From positions 1 to 29,914 of IMG/VR virus record IMGVR_UViG_3300024999_000295: a DNA stretch of 29,914 nt; one strand, written 5' to 3'. The translations under genes and the position numbers were made by a program. The notes beneath the pieces were generated by a model that saw only the letters and a list, made by a program, of their open reading frames with translations, was not told where the DNA came from and did no database searches. The stretch comes from a virus. Shown in pieces: positions 16,359-24,125 of the stretch. Every line of letters starts with the position of its first letter. Positions within the stretch are counted from its first letter, which is position 1.

Positions 16359-17255
16359 CTAATTATCATCACCACTAACCAAAATATCATCAATAATTAT
16401 GTATCCCTTTTTAATCAAGAAATTCCACAACCAATTTATCCCCTTTGGTGTTACTTTAGTTGTAGATGATAATTTTGTACCACCATATCCATTGTCAAAT
16501 GTACTAGTTTTTAACACAAAACATCCATTATCAATATATTTCTGTCTAGGATTGTTTTTCTCTGAACCATAAACCATTAATACTTCTTCATCTCTTAAAA
16601 TATCAAACAATTTAGTACGCCCAATTGACTTACCTTTTCTAATTTTCTCATTAAATAGTTTTGCTACTTCTCCAATGTTAACTTCTGCATCACAAATAAA
16701 TAACCTATCTGCCATTTCAACTTTAGGTTTTTGTTCTGCTATAATTAATTTTTGTTCTTGTATTTTATTTTCTGAAGCAATTCTTTTTATTCTCTCTTCT
16801 TTTAATTGTGTAGCTAATTGTATAATAAAATCAGGATCAGTCAAAGTCTTTTCAATTACTTCTTCAGTCATATATGCACCATGCTTATTAATTGCAGGTA
16901 GAACATCTGTAGTAACCCATTTGCGGAATGGTCTAGCATGTTTAGCTTTACTCTCTAAACACAAATCATAAAAAGCATCTTCTGTAATGTATGTATTTTC
17001 AAAATCAATATCTTTTAATATGTCAAATTCATCTCTGTCATCAAGTGACAGACCTTTAATATCAAGTGTTTCACATATATTTTCGATATTATCTTTTCTT
17101 AAATATAATTTTCTACCATCTGATTTTGTATAACCTAGTCCAAAACAAACATCACTAAGATTAAAGGTATCTTTATCATTTATTTTAGCGATTCTTAATT
17201 TACCAAATTGTTCACTATTAAATACTTGTAACATATCATTATTATTATTTTCCAT
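16359..17255 (-). CDS. Phage antirepressor, Bro-N and KilAC type
   Basis: This 298-residue protein has a Bro-N-type DNA-binding domain at about 8-120 (FNLSDVCFGLGYTKSDGRK, ITEDAFYDLCLESKAKHAR, FRKWVTTDVLPAINKHGAYM), a short charged helical linker (about 130-180, KEERIKRIASENKIQEQ) and a KilAC-type C-terminal domain (about 190-295: NIGEVAKLFNEK, GRTKLFDILRDEEVLM, TPKGINWLWNFLIKKG). Such proteins bind a repressor or DNA to switch phage development. The presence of an antirepressor hints that the phage is temperate or descends from temperate phages. The ATG has AGAAGGA about ten bases upstream. It is placed at the boundary between the replication side and the packaging genes. Confidence 0.9.
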   Translation of the reverse strand: MENNNNDMLQVFNSEQFGKLRIAKINDKDTFNLSDVCFGLGYTKSDGRKLYLRKDNIENICETLDIKGLSLDDRDEFDILKDIDFENTYITEDAFYDLCLESKAKHARPFRKWVTTDVLPAINKHGAYMTEEVIEKTLTDPDFIIQLATQLKEERIKRIASENKIQEQKLIIAEQKPKVEMADRLFICDAEVNIGEVAKLFNEKIRKGKSIGRTKLFDILRDEEVLMVYGSEKNNPRQKYIDNGCFVLKTSTFDNGYGGTKLSSTTKVTPKGINWLWNFLIKKGYIIIDDILVSGDDN

Positions 17256-17298
17256 TAATTAATCATCCTTCTTTCATTTTTATTTTGTCACTCATAAA

Positions 17299-17499
17299 TT
17301 ATTTACCCCTAACACACCATTCCGAATACACATTTGACGTTTCGTTAAACCCAAATTTGTACCAGATTCTTTTCGTTTTAGGATGAACGCCCGTTGCCTT
17401 CGGAGCAACCCCATTTTCCATATAGAATGAAGCTTGTTCAGGATTGTATATAAATACATATCTTTCTTCATCCTTATGTTCTTGTTTTTGTTCTGTCAT
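17299..17499 (-). CDS. Small DUF5659-like protein A
   Basis: This 66-residue protein shares its layout with the 63-residue protein at 22842-23033: VFIYN..QA.FY...G..P...GV..K, then an aromatic strand (IWYKFGF), then EWC near the end. Both look like the small phage family exemplified by DUF5659 ('IYS..LA..L...GF'), whose function is unknown. The ATG has GAGGTGA seven bases upstream. It lies alone between two terminator-like hairpins and the antirepressor. Confidence 0.6.
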   Translation of the reverse strand: MTEQKQEHKDEERYVFIYNPEQASFYMENGVAPKATGVHPKTKRIWYKFGFNETSNVYSEWCVRGK

Positions 17500-17554
17500 T
17501 TTTATTTCACCTCATTTCACTCATAAATTTGTATTGCACTTTTACAACACAAGA

Positions 17555-17580
17555 AAGAGCATCAACTCACTGATGCCCTC
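17555..17580 (-). terminator. Hairpin with U-rich tail between small genes
   Basis: GCATCA (17559-17564) pairs with TGATGC (17571-17576) around a 6-base loop, extended by G-U pairs outward. On the minus strand it is followed by a run beginning TTTCTTGTGTTG. A weak intrinsic terminator or a processing hairpin before the 66-aa gene. Confidence 0.45.
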
Positions 17581-17614
17581 TATCTACTGTAAAAGTATTA
17601 AATTAACTTAATAA

Positions 17615-17648
17615 AAATCCAAAATAAAACTTAGAATTTATTGGATTT
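17615..17648 (-). terminator. Probable terminator after cysteine-rich gene
   Basis: An 8-bp stem (17615-17622 with 17641-17648) begins 16 bases after the stop of the cysteine-rich gene. On the minus strand the 3' arm runs into TTTTTATT, giving the U-tract expected of an intrinsic terminator, although the loop (18 bases) is long. Confidence 0.5.
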
Positions 17649-17663
17649 ATTATTCATAATCAA

Positions 17664-18209
17664 TTAATCATCCAACCACTCTTTCATATCCTCTTTTGTT
17701 TCTTTAATTCCAAAATTTTTAAATATATAAAGACTATCAATGAATTTCTCAATTACACATTCCCTGCAAGCACCTTCTGGATCAAAAAGCATATCAAGAA
17801 ATTCTGAAATGACATTCTGTTCTCGCTCTTCCGTACAATATTCACAAGTGCAAAATTCACGTTCGTCTTCATATTCCAAAGCATCGATTCTCCTTTGTTC
17901 TACACAGTCAGGACAATCACATTGGATAACTAAATCATTATCAATATAATCTTCCACCTCATTATCTTCATAGCAATCAGGTTTACCACATGTGCAATTA
18001 TACTCATCACAATCATCATTATCGCAAGAACAACATTTACAGAGATATGATTCTTCTTCTAATTCCATTTCATCATCTGCGACTAACATTTCAACTTCCA
18101 ATTGTTCATGATATATTTTTTCATCAACAATTTTCCCATTAATACTGTATGTATCGTACCATTGTTGGTTCTCAGCATCCCACATTGATTCATTGTTAAA
18201 AATACGCAT
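17664..18209 (-). CDS. Acidic cysteine-rich, probably metal-binding protein
   Basis: This 181-residue, very acidic protein carries repeated C-x-C-x2-C-type clusters: LCKCCSCDNDDC, NCTCGKPDC, QCDCPDC, FCTCEYC and a final CREC, separated by Glu/Asp-rich spacers. Such spacing is well suited to bind zinc or other metals, and I do not recognise a named family. The N-terminal part (YSINGKIVDEKIYHEQLE) resembles that of the next gene upstream (YQINNKFVTKEVYDSME), and both have an F-C-x-C-x2-C element, so the two genes are probably distant paralogues. The ATG has AGGAATAAAACA upstream. A metal-dependent regulator or a protein-binding decoy are guesses without direct evidence. Confidence 0.65.
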   Translation of the reverse strand: MRIFNNESMWDAENQQWYDTYSINGKIVDEKIYHEQLEVEMLVADDEMELEEESYLCKCCSCDNDDCDEYNCTCGKPDCYEDNEVEDYIDNDLVIQCDCPDCVEQRRIDALEYEDEREFCTCEYCTEEREQNVISEFLDMLFDPEGACRECVIEKFIDSLYIFKNFGIKETKEDMKEWLDD

Positions 18210-18268
18210 TGTTTTATTCCTGCCTTTTTTATTTTATTTTTATTTATAATAATTATTTTCTTTTCCTA

Positions 18269-18730
18269 TTATTCTTCCACAACATCAAACTGACTCAAAA
18301 AATCATCTAATTGATCTTCTAATTTTCCTGAAACCTTTATCATATTATTACCAATCTCATTATATATTTGAGATGCAGTTTCTAAATGAGATTTTATTTT
18401 GATAGATTCAACATAGTTTTGTAATCCTTCTAAAGCCTCATTATCATCCATTTCTCTAATGTCATCAATAATTTGAAGTAATTCTTGGCATTGATCACAT
18501 TGGCAGAATTCAAATTCATCATTGCCTCTATTTTTATTAATATCAATAACTTTACAACTATTTTCAGGACTTCCATTCATTTTAGGGAGTGGAGGTAGAA
18601 CAAATAGAGATTCATCTTGTTCCATTGAATCATATACTTCTTTTGTGACAAATTTATTGTTTATTTGGTATGAAGTTTCATTTGTTGTTTCATTGATAAT
18701 CTCTTTGAACTTTATTTTTTCAAATGACAT
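18269..18730 (-). CDS. Acidic protein, paralogue of neighbouring cysteine-rich protein
   Basis: This 153-residue protein has an N-terminal segment (YQINNKFVTKEVYDSME) that matches the start of the gene at 17664-18209, one FEFCQCDQCQELL cluster (C-x-C-x2-C, about residue 75), and a C-terminal helical part (QIYNEIGNNMIKVSGKLE) ending in acidic residues. It has one cysteine cluster where its neighbour has four. The ATG has GAGGATA about seven bases upstream. Function unknown. Its presence beside a repeat-expanded relative suggests local duplication and divergence. Confidence 0.6.
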   Translation of the reverse strand: MSFEKIKFKEIINETTNETSYQINNKFVTKEVYDSMEQDESLFVLPPLPKMNGSPENSCKVIDINKNRGNDEFEFCQCDQCQELLQIIDDIREMDDNEALEGLQNYVESIKIKSHLETASQIYNEIGNNMIKVSGKLEDQLDDFLSQFDVVEE

Positions 18731-18753
18731 ATAATTATCCTCATAAATCTTTC

Positions 18754-18867
18754 TTATTTTAATTTAATATCATTGATATATTTCTTTCCATACCCTTTGC
18801 GAACTACAAACATTGTAGAACCTGCATCAGAACTCTTCTTAAGAAGCAAACTTCCATATAAAACCAT
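18754..18867 (-). pseudogene. Orphan coding-like fragment after GIY-YIG gene
   Basis: A 37-codon frame runs out of the 3' end of the GIY-YIG gene in the +1 frame and continues past it. The part beyond the endonuclease (KKSSDAGSTMFVVRKGYGKK, then YINDIKLK) reads like a genuine protein C-terminus. The ATG at 18867 lies inside the endonuclease and has AAAGGAG 15 bases upstream, too far to be convincing. I interpret it as the remnant or downstream end of a gene interrupted by the mobile gene; a tiny real gene is possible. Confidence 0.3.
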
Positions 18868-19747
18868 GAGTATAAGGTCTTTCTCCTTTACATACTCTTG
18901 AAATCATTTTATATCCGATACCAGTTATACGCTCTGCTTCTCTTGCCGATTCAAATGTTGCTATATAATTATTTTCCAAGTCATATTGAATTATTTGTTT
19001 AAAAGATCTTCCAGATGCCTTCTTATATTTTGGAAATACTATATTCTCAGTAAATGTTTTCCAAGTTTTATAATTATAAATGTCCCATATAGTAGAAATA
19101 TTAACATTGTATTTACGAGCTATATCTACCATAAACATTTTATTTAGCAACAGATTTATGATCTCTGGTATTTCAACTTCTGTTAATATACTATTATTAC
19201 AATCCTCTCCACCTTTTTGTCTGTGGATAAAATCCATATCTTTTACAACATTTGTATAATTTTGTTTAAAATAAATTTGATATATTGTTCTATAATGTAC
19301 TCCTGTAAATTCTGATACTTTAGGTATGGGTAATTTTGTATTGCATAAATAATATATTACTTCATCAAATTCTTCTTTTGATATTAAGAATTTTCCATTT
19401 ACGATATCTTCATATACAGTAGGTAAAGGAGTTGAACTTATTGAACTTTCACTTACGTTGTATCCATAATTAAAATCATAAGATTTAAAAAAATCTAAAT
19501 AATACTGTTCTAACTTTCTTAATTCTTTTGTTTCTCCAACAAATACCTCTATAACTTCAAACTTAAAATTTACTTCACCATATTTATCCCATGCTCTTTG
19601 CATTTTATAACTATGGTGTCTGCTCTTCCTTAACGCTGTTTTATGTTCATCCCATCTTTTATGAATATTTACACTACTTCCAATATATAATTTACCATTA
19701 TTAATATTCTGTATTTTATATATACCACAAATCTTTTCCTTTTTCAC
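18839..19747 (-). CDS. GIY-YIG homing endonuclease
   Basis: With the GTG start at 19745-19747 this is a 302-residue protein. The GIY-YIG domain is at 6-95: GIY at 8-10, YIG at 21-23, Arg31 and a following EHK...RKSRHHSYKMQRAWDKYG region. A helix-turn-helix (VDIARKYNVNISTIWDIYN) at about 210-240 and a NUMOD1-like DNA-binding end (SAREAERITGIGYKMISRV) follow. The GTG is chosen because AAAGGAG lies eight bases upstream. An in-frame longer start would read through the terminator at 19775-19805. It is placed after the metallophosphoesterase and before an orphan coding fragment, consistent with a mobile insertion. Confidence 0.9.
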   Translation of the reverse strand: MKKEKICGIYKIQNINNGKLYIGSSVNIHKRWDEHKTALRKSRHHSYKMQRAWDKYGEVNFKFEVIEVFVGETKELRKLEQYYLDFFKSYDFNYGYNVSESSISSTPLPTVYEDIVNGKFLISKEEFDEVIYYLCNTKLPIPKVSEFTGVHYRTIYQIYFKQNYTNVVKDMDFIHRQKGGEDCNNSILTEVEIPEIINLLLNKMFMVDIARKYNVNISTIWDIYNYKTWKTFTENIVFPKYKKASGRSFKQIIQYDLENNYIATFESAREAERITGIGYKMISRVCKGERPYTHGFIWKFAS

Positions 19748-19774
19748 ATTCCCATCTCCTTTATTTTTACAAAC

Positions 19775-19805
19775 AAAAAAGATGGTAGAAAAACACTCTA
19801 CCATC
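19775..19805 (-). terminator. Strong intrinsic terminator after metallophosphoesterase
   Basis: A perfect 9-bp stem (19781-19789 with 19797-19805), a 7-base loop, and on the minus strand six consecutive T residues (19775-19780) followed by GTTTG. This is the clearest Rho-independent terminator in the window. It lies 38 bases after the metallophosphoesterase stop and just before the ribosome binding site of the GIY-YIG gene. Confidence 0.9.
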
Positions 19806-19842
19806 AACTCCATACAGAAAAACAGTCTGAAGGAGTAATTTA

Positions 19843-21048
19843 TTAACTTAAAACTACATTATATAAACACTCTAAACCTAAATTATTATATATTGCCACT
19901 GTTTGACACGCAGTTCCAGTCTTTCTAATATTTTTGGCATATTCATCTGTTCCGCAAATACTACCAGACATAATTATATTAATTCCATTTACGACATCAG
20001 CTTGAAAATGATGTTTATGACCAATAAATATATCTGTCATAATAGTCCCTAGTGTTAATGATAGAGAAGATACAATATTAGTTAAACTATCATTATCACC
20101 ATGCGAAAATACTATTTCTTGATTATTTGTATGTATCATTCCAATGCCTTCATCAATAGTATTATCATGGATTATAATATTGCCAACTTCAGATAATCTA
20201 CTTTTAACATACCAAGGAATAATCTTTTCAAAGTTATTAGTATACACATTATCTGGTTTTGAAGGATTTACCCTTCCGTGGTTGCCGATTACACTATAGA
20301 AATGGACATCATTAAATTCTAAACTTAAAGCATATAATCCATCTGCGATATGTTCTGAAACTTCTTGAGTTTGCTTAATTACATCTATGCTATTTTGATT
20401 AGCTAAATTTTGGTGTATCTCACCACTTACATAATCTCCAAGTCCTAAAACATATAATTTTCCAATATTATGTTGTTTCCCAATATCTATAATTCGAGAT
20501 ATGTAATTATTAAATCTCTCTTTAAAAATAACTGTATCATACTTATTAAAACTATTATCAATTTTATAACCATAGTGAAAATCTGAGAAGCAAGCAACAA
20601 TTGTTTTATTATTACAACCTACTTTGTGAGGGATATATTTATAAGTTGTAAGATTACAATTTTGCATGGCATCTTTAAATTCATCTATAAGATTTTCATA
20701 TCTTGCAGTTTTTCTTATTGTATCATTTAATTTATTTCTTAAATCTTGAAGTTTTACTCTTTCCTTCTTTAACCCTATTTCTTTTAAATCAAGGTCAGAT
20801 AATTTCTTGTCAACTACATCATCTTTAATAATATCCCTAACAACTTCTAACTTCTTTAATGTACCATCTCTGTCCTGTCTCTTCTTGATAAACTGACGAT
20901 AATGTTCTCCAGATTTAAACTGAAATCCCTGATACTCATTTAAATCATTCCAAGAAGGATTTTTACTATTAAGTATTTTCTTATATTTATCTCTATTGTT
21001 TTTAAAATCTACACCAATAATATAAAGTTCATCTTTTGATTTTGACAA
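19843..21048 (-). CDS. Calcineurin-like metallophosphoesterase
   Basis: This 401-residue enzyme has all core metal-binding motifs: SDFH (Asp156, His158), GLGDY (Asp205), GNHGR (Asn256, His257), SHGD (His316) and GHKHH (His344, His346). Residues 1-150 are an additional charged, largely helical N-terminal part with a coiled coil (about 65-135). The motif set is that of DNA-processing phosphoesterases (SbcD/Mre11-type fold) as well as other calcineurin-like enzymes, so the substrate is not fixed by sequence. In a phage replication region, DNA-end processing is plausible (inference). The start is a TTG (21046-21048) with AAAGGGTGG upstream. The unusually long leader (about 200 bases) contains a switch-like structure, and a strong terminator follows the gene. 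Confidence 0.88.
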   Translation of the reverse strand: MSKSKDELYIIGVDFKNNRDKYKKILNSKNPSWNDLNEYQGFQFKSGEHYRQFIKKRQDRDGTLKKLEVVRDIIKDDVVDKKLSDLDLKEIGLKKERVKLQDLRNKLNDTIRKTARYENLIDEFKDAMQNCNLTTYKYIPHKVGCNNKTIVACFSDFHYGYKIDNSFNKYDTVIFKERFNNYISRIIDIGKQHNIGKLYVLGLGDYVSGEIHQNLANQNSIDVIKQTQEVSEHIADGLYALSLEFNDVHFYSVIGNHGRVNPSKPDNVYTNNFEKIIPWYVKSRLSEVGNIIIHDNTIDEGIGMIHTNNQEIVFSHGDNDSLTNIVSSLSLTLGTIMTDIFIGHKHHFQADVVNGINIIMSGSICGTDEYAKNIRKTGTACQTVAIYNNLGLECLYNVVLS

Positions 21049-21105
21049 TATTTATTAATACCACCCTTTATTTTGTATTAATACCCTATAACCCTTACCA
21101 CTTAA

Positions 21106-21195
21106 GCATTTTCCGAAAACGCGTTGGGAATTGTACACAAGAGGTTATTATATAGAACTCCCGTTGGGTTCTTCGTAACCTCGTTACCATAGGTC
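21106..21195 (-). ncRNA. Structured, possibly switching leader of metallophosphoesterase gene
   Basis: Three elements are visible. GAGGTTA/TAACCTC (21141-21147 with 21176-21182) encloses a hairpin AGAA-CCC/GGG-TTCT (21154-21172). GTAAC-CTC-GTTAC (about 21175-21187) is a short alternative hairpin using one arm of the first helix. A 7-bp hairpin (21106-21112 with 21116-21122) lies next to the coding region. Two of the pairings are mutually exclusive. I do not recognise a named riboswitch. Confidence 0.4.
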
Positions 21196-21244
21196 TTAAT
21201 ACTTTACTATTAGATTACTATTATAAGAATATAAGAGATAAGTA

Positions 21245-22795
21245 TTAAACATTAACCATAATATTAGTAGTACAATAATCTCTATACTTTGTTACTTCTC
21301 TATAATCCCAATCAGTTAACATTACTTTTAATTCTTTATTAGTAAACATATAGCACATACATGAATTAAAACATTCTATACAATTTTTATCACATATTTT
21401 AAATAGTTTACCATCTTCTATTTCTACATTTGAACACAATAGGTTTACTACATATCTATTTGTCTCAGAAACAGGTTTATTTAATTTACTATTAAACGTA
21501 GGAGTTTCTCCTCTTGTTACAGTAATTAATTTTGATTCTTCTAATTGCTTAATTATTTTTACTAATGTTGTTCTAGATTTAATTCCTGTAACTTTCATCA
21601 TCTGAGCATAAGACATATAAAATACTCCAGACTTGATAGCATATCTCTTACTATGAATAAGTAAAGAATATAATACTAGTCTATCATTTTTACCTTTAAT
21701 TTTAATAATTTCCATTATTTCTTCCATACTAACATCAATATCTACATTCTTTAATACAAAACTACAGTTATGACTATAAATATACTCTATCATTTCATCA
21801 ATATCTAAAAGTATTGCATCCCATTTAGTTGTATAAGTTGTCTTATCTTGCTGTTCCATCCATTGTATGATAAAATCTCTATTATCATCTTTAGATACTC
21901 CTAAATGCTTATAATACTTAATAATATTAAACATAGCATTATGCCTTGAACCAGTAATTGTTAATCCATTAGTAATTATATTTTCTATTTGTTCAATAGT
22001 AAATTTTTCATCAACATTATTTTTGTATTCAGGAAGTGGTTTATGTTTATCTGTAATTGCTTCAATTTTATCTTGTTGTTCGGGAGTTATTAAAATATCT
22101 GCTTCTTTTTCTAAGATGTCTAGTAATATTTGTTTTGGCATGGGCTCAATAGATAAAACATAATTATAATCCTTGATAGGAGCTAGACCTTTATCATAAT
22201 CACAAAACCAACATATATTTTTAGTTTCAAGATGTATTCCTAAAGGTAATTTCATACCTAATGTTTTACCATTTGATGTCTTATCTGGTCTAATTTCTAT
22301 TTTTCCATAACTAACTTTTCGTAAATCAGTATTATCTAAAATAATTTGATATATCTTATAGACATCACTGACATATATTGGTTCATCAAAGAAAACATCT
22401 ATATGATAACCTTTATTGCCACTAATACTAATGTGAATGTATTTCCCTGCTATACCTATGTTTTGTAACGCATCGACAATTTTATCTACTGCCCATTTAC
22501 ATAAGAATGGATCTTTAATATCTACATCAAAACACATAAAGGAAGTAATAATACTTCCTGAAAATATACCTATAGTCGTTTGTTGCGTTAGATGCTTTAA
22601 TATCATTGAATCATTCAATGTAAACTTATTTTCTTTATATGTAACTTCGTCTTTTTCTTTATTGTAATATTGTTCAATAAATCTTTTTCTATATGTAACA
22701 TAAAGCTTGCCTATTGTTTGTGCTATTTCTATACCATTCTCAACATAAACTTTACGATTTTTTACTTTGTTATTAGGTTTTATTTCCTCTTCCAC
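21245..22795 (-). CDS. Archaeo-eukaryotic-type primase/replication protein
   Basis: This 516-residue protein has the three catalytic elements of AEP-type primase-polymerases: FMCFDVDIKDP (Asp90, Asp92), SGNKGYHIDVFF (His131) and KLPLGIHLE (Lys182, His188). It therefore probably makes primers, or primer-polymerase products, for phage DNA replication. A middle region (about 255-345) looks like a PriCT-like helical domain. Residues about 385-450 form a winged-helix-like segment (MSYAQMMKVTGIKSRTTLVK), and a cysteine cluster (CDKNCIECFNSCMC, about 470-483) may bind metal. The start is GTG at 22793-22795 with AAAGGA 16 bases upstream, a poor fit, but no other start preserves the frame. TOTE-type and plasmid replication primases have similar catalytic motifs. 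Confidence 0.8.
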   Translation of the reverse strand: MEEEIKPNNKVKNRKVYVENGIEIAQTIGKLYVTYRKRFIEQYYNKEKDEVTYKENKFTLNDSMILKHLTQQTTIGIFSGSIITSFMCFDVDIKDPFLCKWAVDKIVDALQNIGIAGKYIHISISGNKGYHIDVFFDEPIYVSDVYKIYQIILDNTDLRKVSYGKIEIRPDKTSNGKTLGMKLPLGIHLETKNICWFCDYDKGLAPIKDYNYVLSIEPMPKQILLDILEKEADILITPEQQDKIEAITDKHKPLPEYKNNVDEKFTIEQIENIITNGLTITGSRHNAMFNIIKYYKHLGVSKDDNRDFIIQWMEQQDKTTYTTKWDAILLDIDEMIEYIYSHNCSFVLKNVDIDVSMEEIMEIIKIKGKNDRLVLYSLLIHSKRYAIKSGVFYMSYAQMMKVTGIKSRTTLVKIIKQLEESKLITVTRGETPTFNSKLNKPVSETNRYVVNLLCSNVEIEDGKLFKICDKNCIECFNSCMCYMFTNKELKVMLTDWDYREVTKYRDYCTTNIMVNV

Positions 22796-22841
22796 GCATT
22801 AATTCACTAGTCCTTTCGTTTTGAAATCAGGTATACAATTT

Positions 22842-23033
22842 CTATCTAATTATCGGAGTCTTGGTATTGCACCATTCTTTGAATGCAGTCATTAATTGAT
22901 CACTTTTAGCGAATTTAACATAAGTATCTTTTTTAGATCCTACGCCTACATTTAAGGGTAAAATCCCTTTACTAAAGTAAAAATCTGCTTGACGTAAATT
23001 ATAAATAAATACTGCCTCATTATTATTAATCAT
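22842..23033 (-). CDS. Small DUF5659-like protein B
   Basis: This 63-residue protein is a paralogue of the 66-residue protein at 17299-17499: VFIYNLRQADFYFSKG against VFIYNPEQASFYMENG, a conserved KF segment and a shared EWC. It is probably a DUF5659-type phage accessory protein of unknown function. The ATG has AGAGGTAATCGA upstream. It lies between the 71-aa protein and the primase, so in a replication-module operon. Confidence 0.65.
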   Translation of the reverse strand: MINNNEAVFIYNLRQADFYFSKGILPLNVGVGSKKDTYVKFAKSDQLMTAFKEWCNTKTPIIR

Positions 23034-23081
23034 TCGATTACCTCTTTTCGGTTTTACTTTTTATCAGAAAATTACCATTAT

Positions 23082-23297
23082 CTATGTTCTGTACAAAAGC
23101 GTTTTAATATTTTCATAGCATCCAAAATACTTACTAATATCAGAATTATAAAAGTCCTTCAACATTTCATCCACTAATTCAGCATCTTCATAGATAAATA
23201 CTTTCTTATTTCCTTCTCTAATAAATCTAGAGAAATTAATATTTTTATAATTCAAATAGGCAATCTGCTTGCTGTCGGTAAGAGATACTTGTGCCAT
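23082..23297 (-). CDS. Small DUF5659-like protein C
   Basis: This 71-residue protein begins MAQVSLTDSKQIAYLNYKN, followed by a KKVFIYEDAELVDEMLKDFY helix. The 'SK.IA.L....' opening followed by a strand and an acidic helix is typical of a further DUF5659-like group. It is less similar to proteins A and B than these are to each other. Strong ribosome binding site (GAGGAGG) ten bases before the ATG. Function unknown. Confidence 0.55.
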   Translation of the reverse strand: MAQVSLTDSKQIAYLNYKNINFSRFIREGNKKVFIYEDAELVDEMLKDFYNSDISKYFGCYENIKTLLYRT

Positions 23298-23318
23298 TTT
23301 TTATTATCCTCCTCAAAG

Positions 23319-23852
23319 TTAATTATTATTTATATTTACCACTGTACCAAAACCATTAAAAACTTCACTAAACTTCTCATAATCATTTCCCCAATAAACC
23401 ATACAACATGCCATAGGACAACCTTTATTTTCCTCATTACCATCTATTCTAAATTTAAGTCTAGTATCATTTAAAAAACAAATGGCTATTGCTTTACCAA
23501 ATATGTATTCTTTCCAATGACTTGTATTTGTTGCTACTGGAATCAATGCTAATATATTATTATTATATTTAGATTGTGTGTCATAAATTTTATGTATCCA
23601 ATTCTTTATTGTAGTATGTCTTTCTGCATCTCTTCCATATGGAGGATTAACATAGATATTATGATAATTCCAATTTTGTTTTAAACCATCTGTAGGCAAT
23701 GCCCATTTAACTTTTGCATCAATTATTGAATCCTCATTGGAACAAGGATCTAAATCAATATTATAATTAAAAAATGTATTAATTGCTTCAACATATTTTT
23801 GCGGAGTACACCACGATTGACTTAATGTGTTTACTTGTCTTCCTGCTGTCAT
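23319..23852 (-). CDS. Phage DNA N6-adenine methyltransferase (Dam type)
   Basis: With the ATG at 23850-23852 this protein has 177 residues, the usual size of phage Dam-type methyltransferases. Motifs are DLDPCSNE (34-41), the catalytic NIYVNPPYGR (NPPY at 69-72), IPVATNTSHW, and a beta-strand ending CCMVYWG. It probably methylates adenine in phage DNA, to escape host restriction or mark replication state. I prefer this start because AGGAGG lies nine bases upstream; an ATG six codons earlier overlaps that site. It lies in a compact run with small accessory genes and the primase. Confidence 0.9.
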   Translation of the reverse strand: MTAGRQVNTLSQSWCTPQKYVEAINTFFNYNIDLDPCSNEDSIIDAKVKWALPTDGLKQNWNYHNIYVNPPYGRDAERHTTIKNWIHKIYDTQSKYNNNILALIPVATNTSHWKEYIFGKAIAICFLNDTRLKFRIDGNEENKGCPMACCMVYWGNDYEKFSEVFNGFGTVVNINNN

Positions 23853-23900
23853 TATATTATTCCTCCTCATAGTTATTTATAAAATATTATTTTTATAAAA

Positions 23901-24041
23901 TTAAATCTCAATCCAATGCCCACAATCAGCACACCATAATATTGTCTTACCGCAATAAAACTTTAACCAGAACCTATTTTTGAAGCATACAGGGCAAATT
24001 GTATCTTCGTTGATTGAATCATAAATATTAGTTTCTTTCAT
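23901..24041 (-). CDS. Small zinc-ribbon protein
   Basis: This 46-residue protein begins MKETNIYDSINEDTICPVC and contains a second pair WCADC, giving a CPVC...CADC zinc ribbon, followed by a short end (GHWIEI). AAGGAGG lies 13 bases before the ATG, slightly distant. It probably binds zinc and perhaps nucleic acid. Such mini-ribbons are common next to phage methyltransferase or replication genes. No homologue can be named from sequence alone. Confidence 0.6.
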   Translation of the reverse strand: MKETNIYDSINEDTICPVCFKNRFWLKFYCGKTILWCADCGHWIEI

Positions 24042-24106
24042 TTTATTTTTTAATCCTCCTTATATAGAGAATATAATAAATATTAAATTGTGTAGTGTAG
24101 GATTCT

Positions 24107-24125
24107 AAAAAATAGCACGCTATCG
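24107..24125 (-). terminator. Mini terminator-like hairpin
   Basis: ATAG-CGTG-CTAT followed by TTTTTT on the minus strand, upstream of the zinc-ribbon gene. The stem is only four to five pairs long, so this is weak evidence; the U-tract is clear. Confidence 0.35.

Noticed and set aside
19748-19813. Longer in-frame start for the GIY-YIG gene
   Set aside because: It would run through a perfect terminator hairpin and its T-run; GTG at 19747 has a well-placed ribosome binding site.
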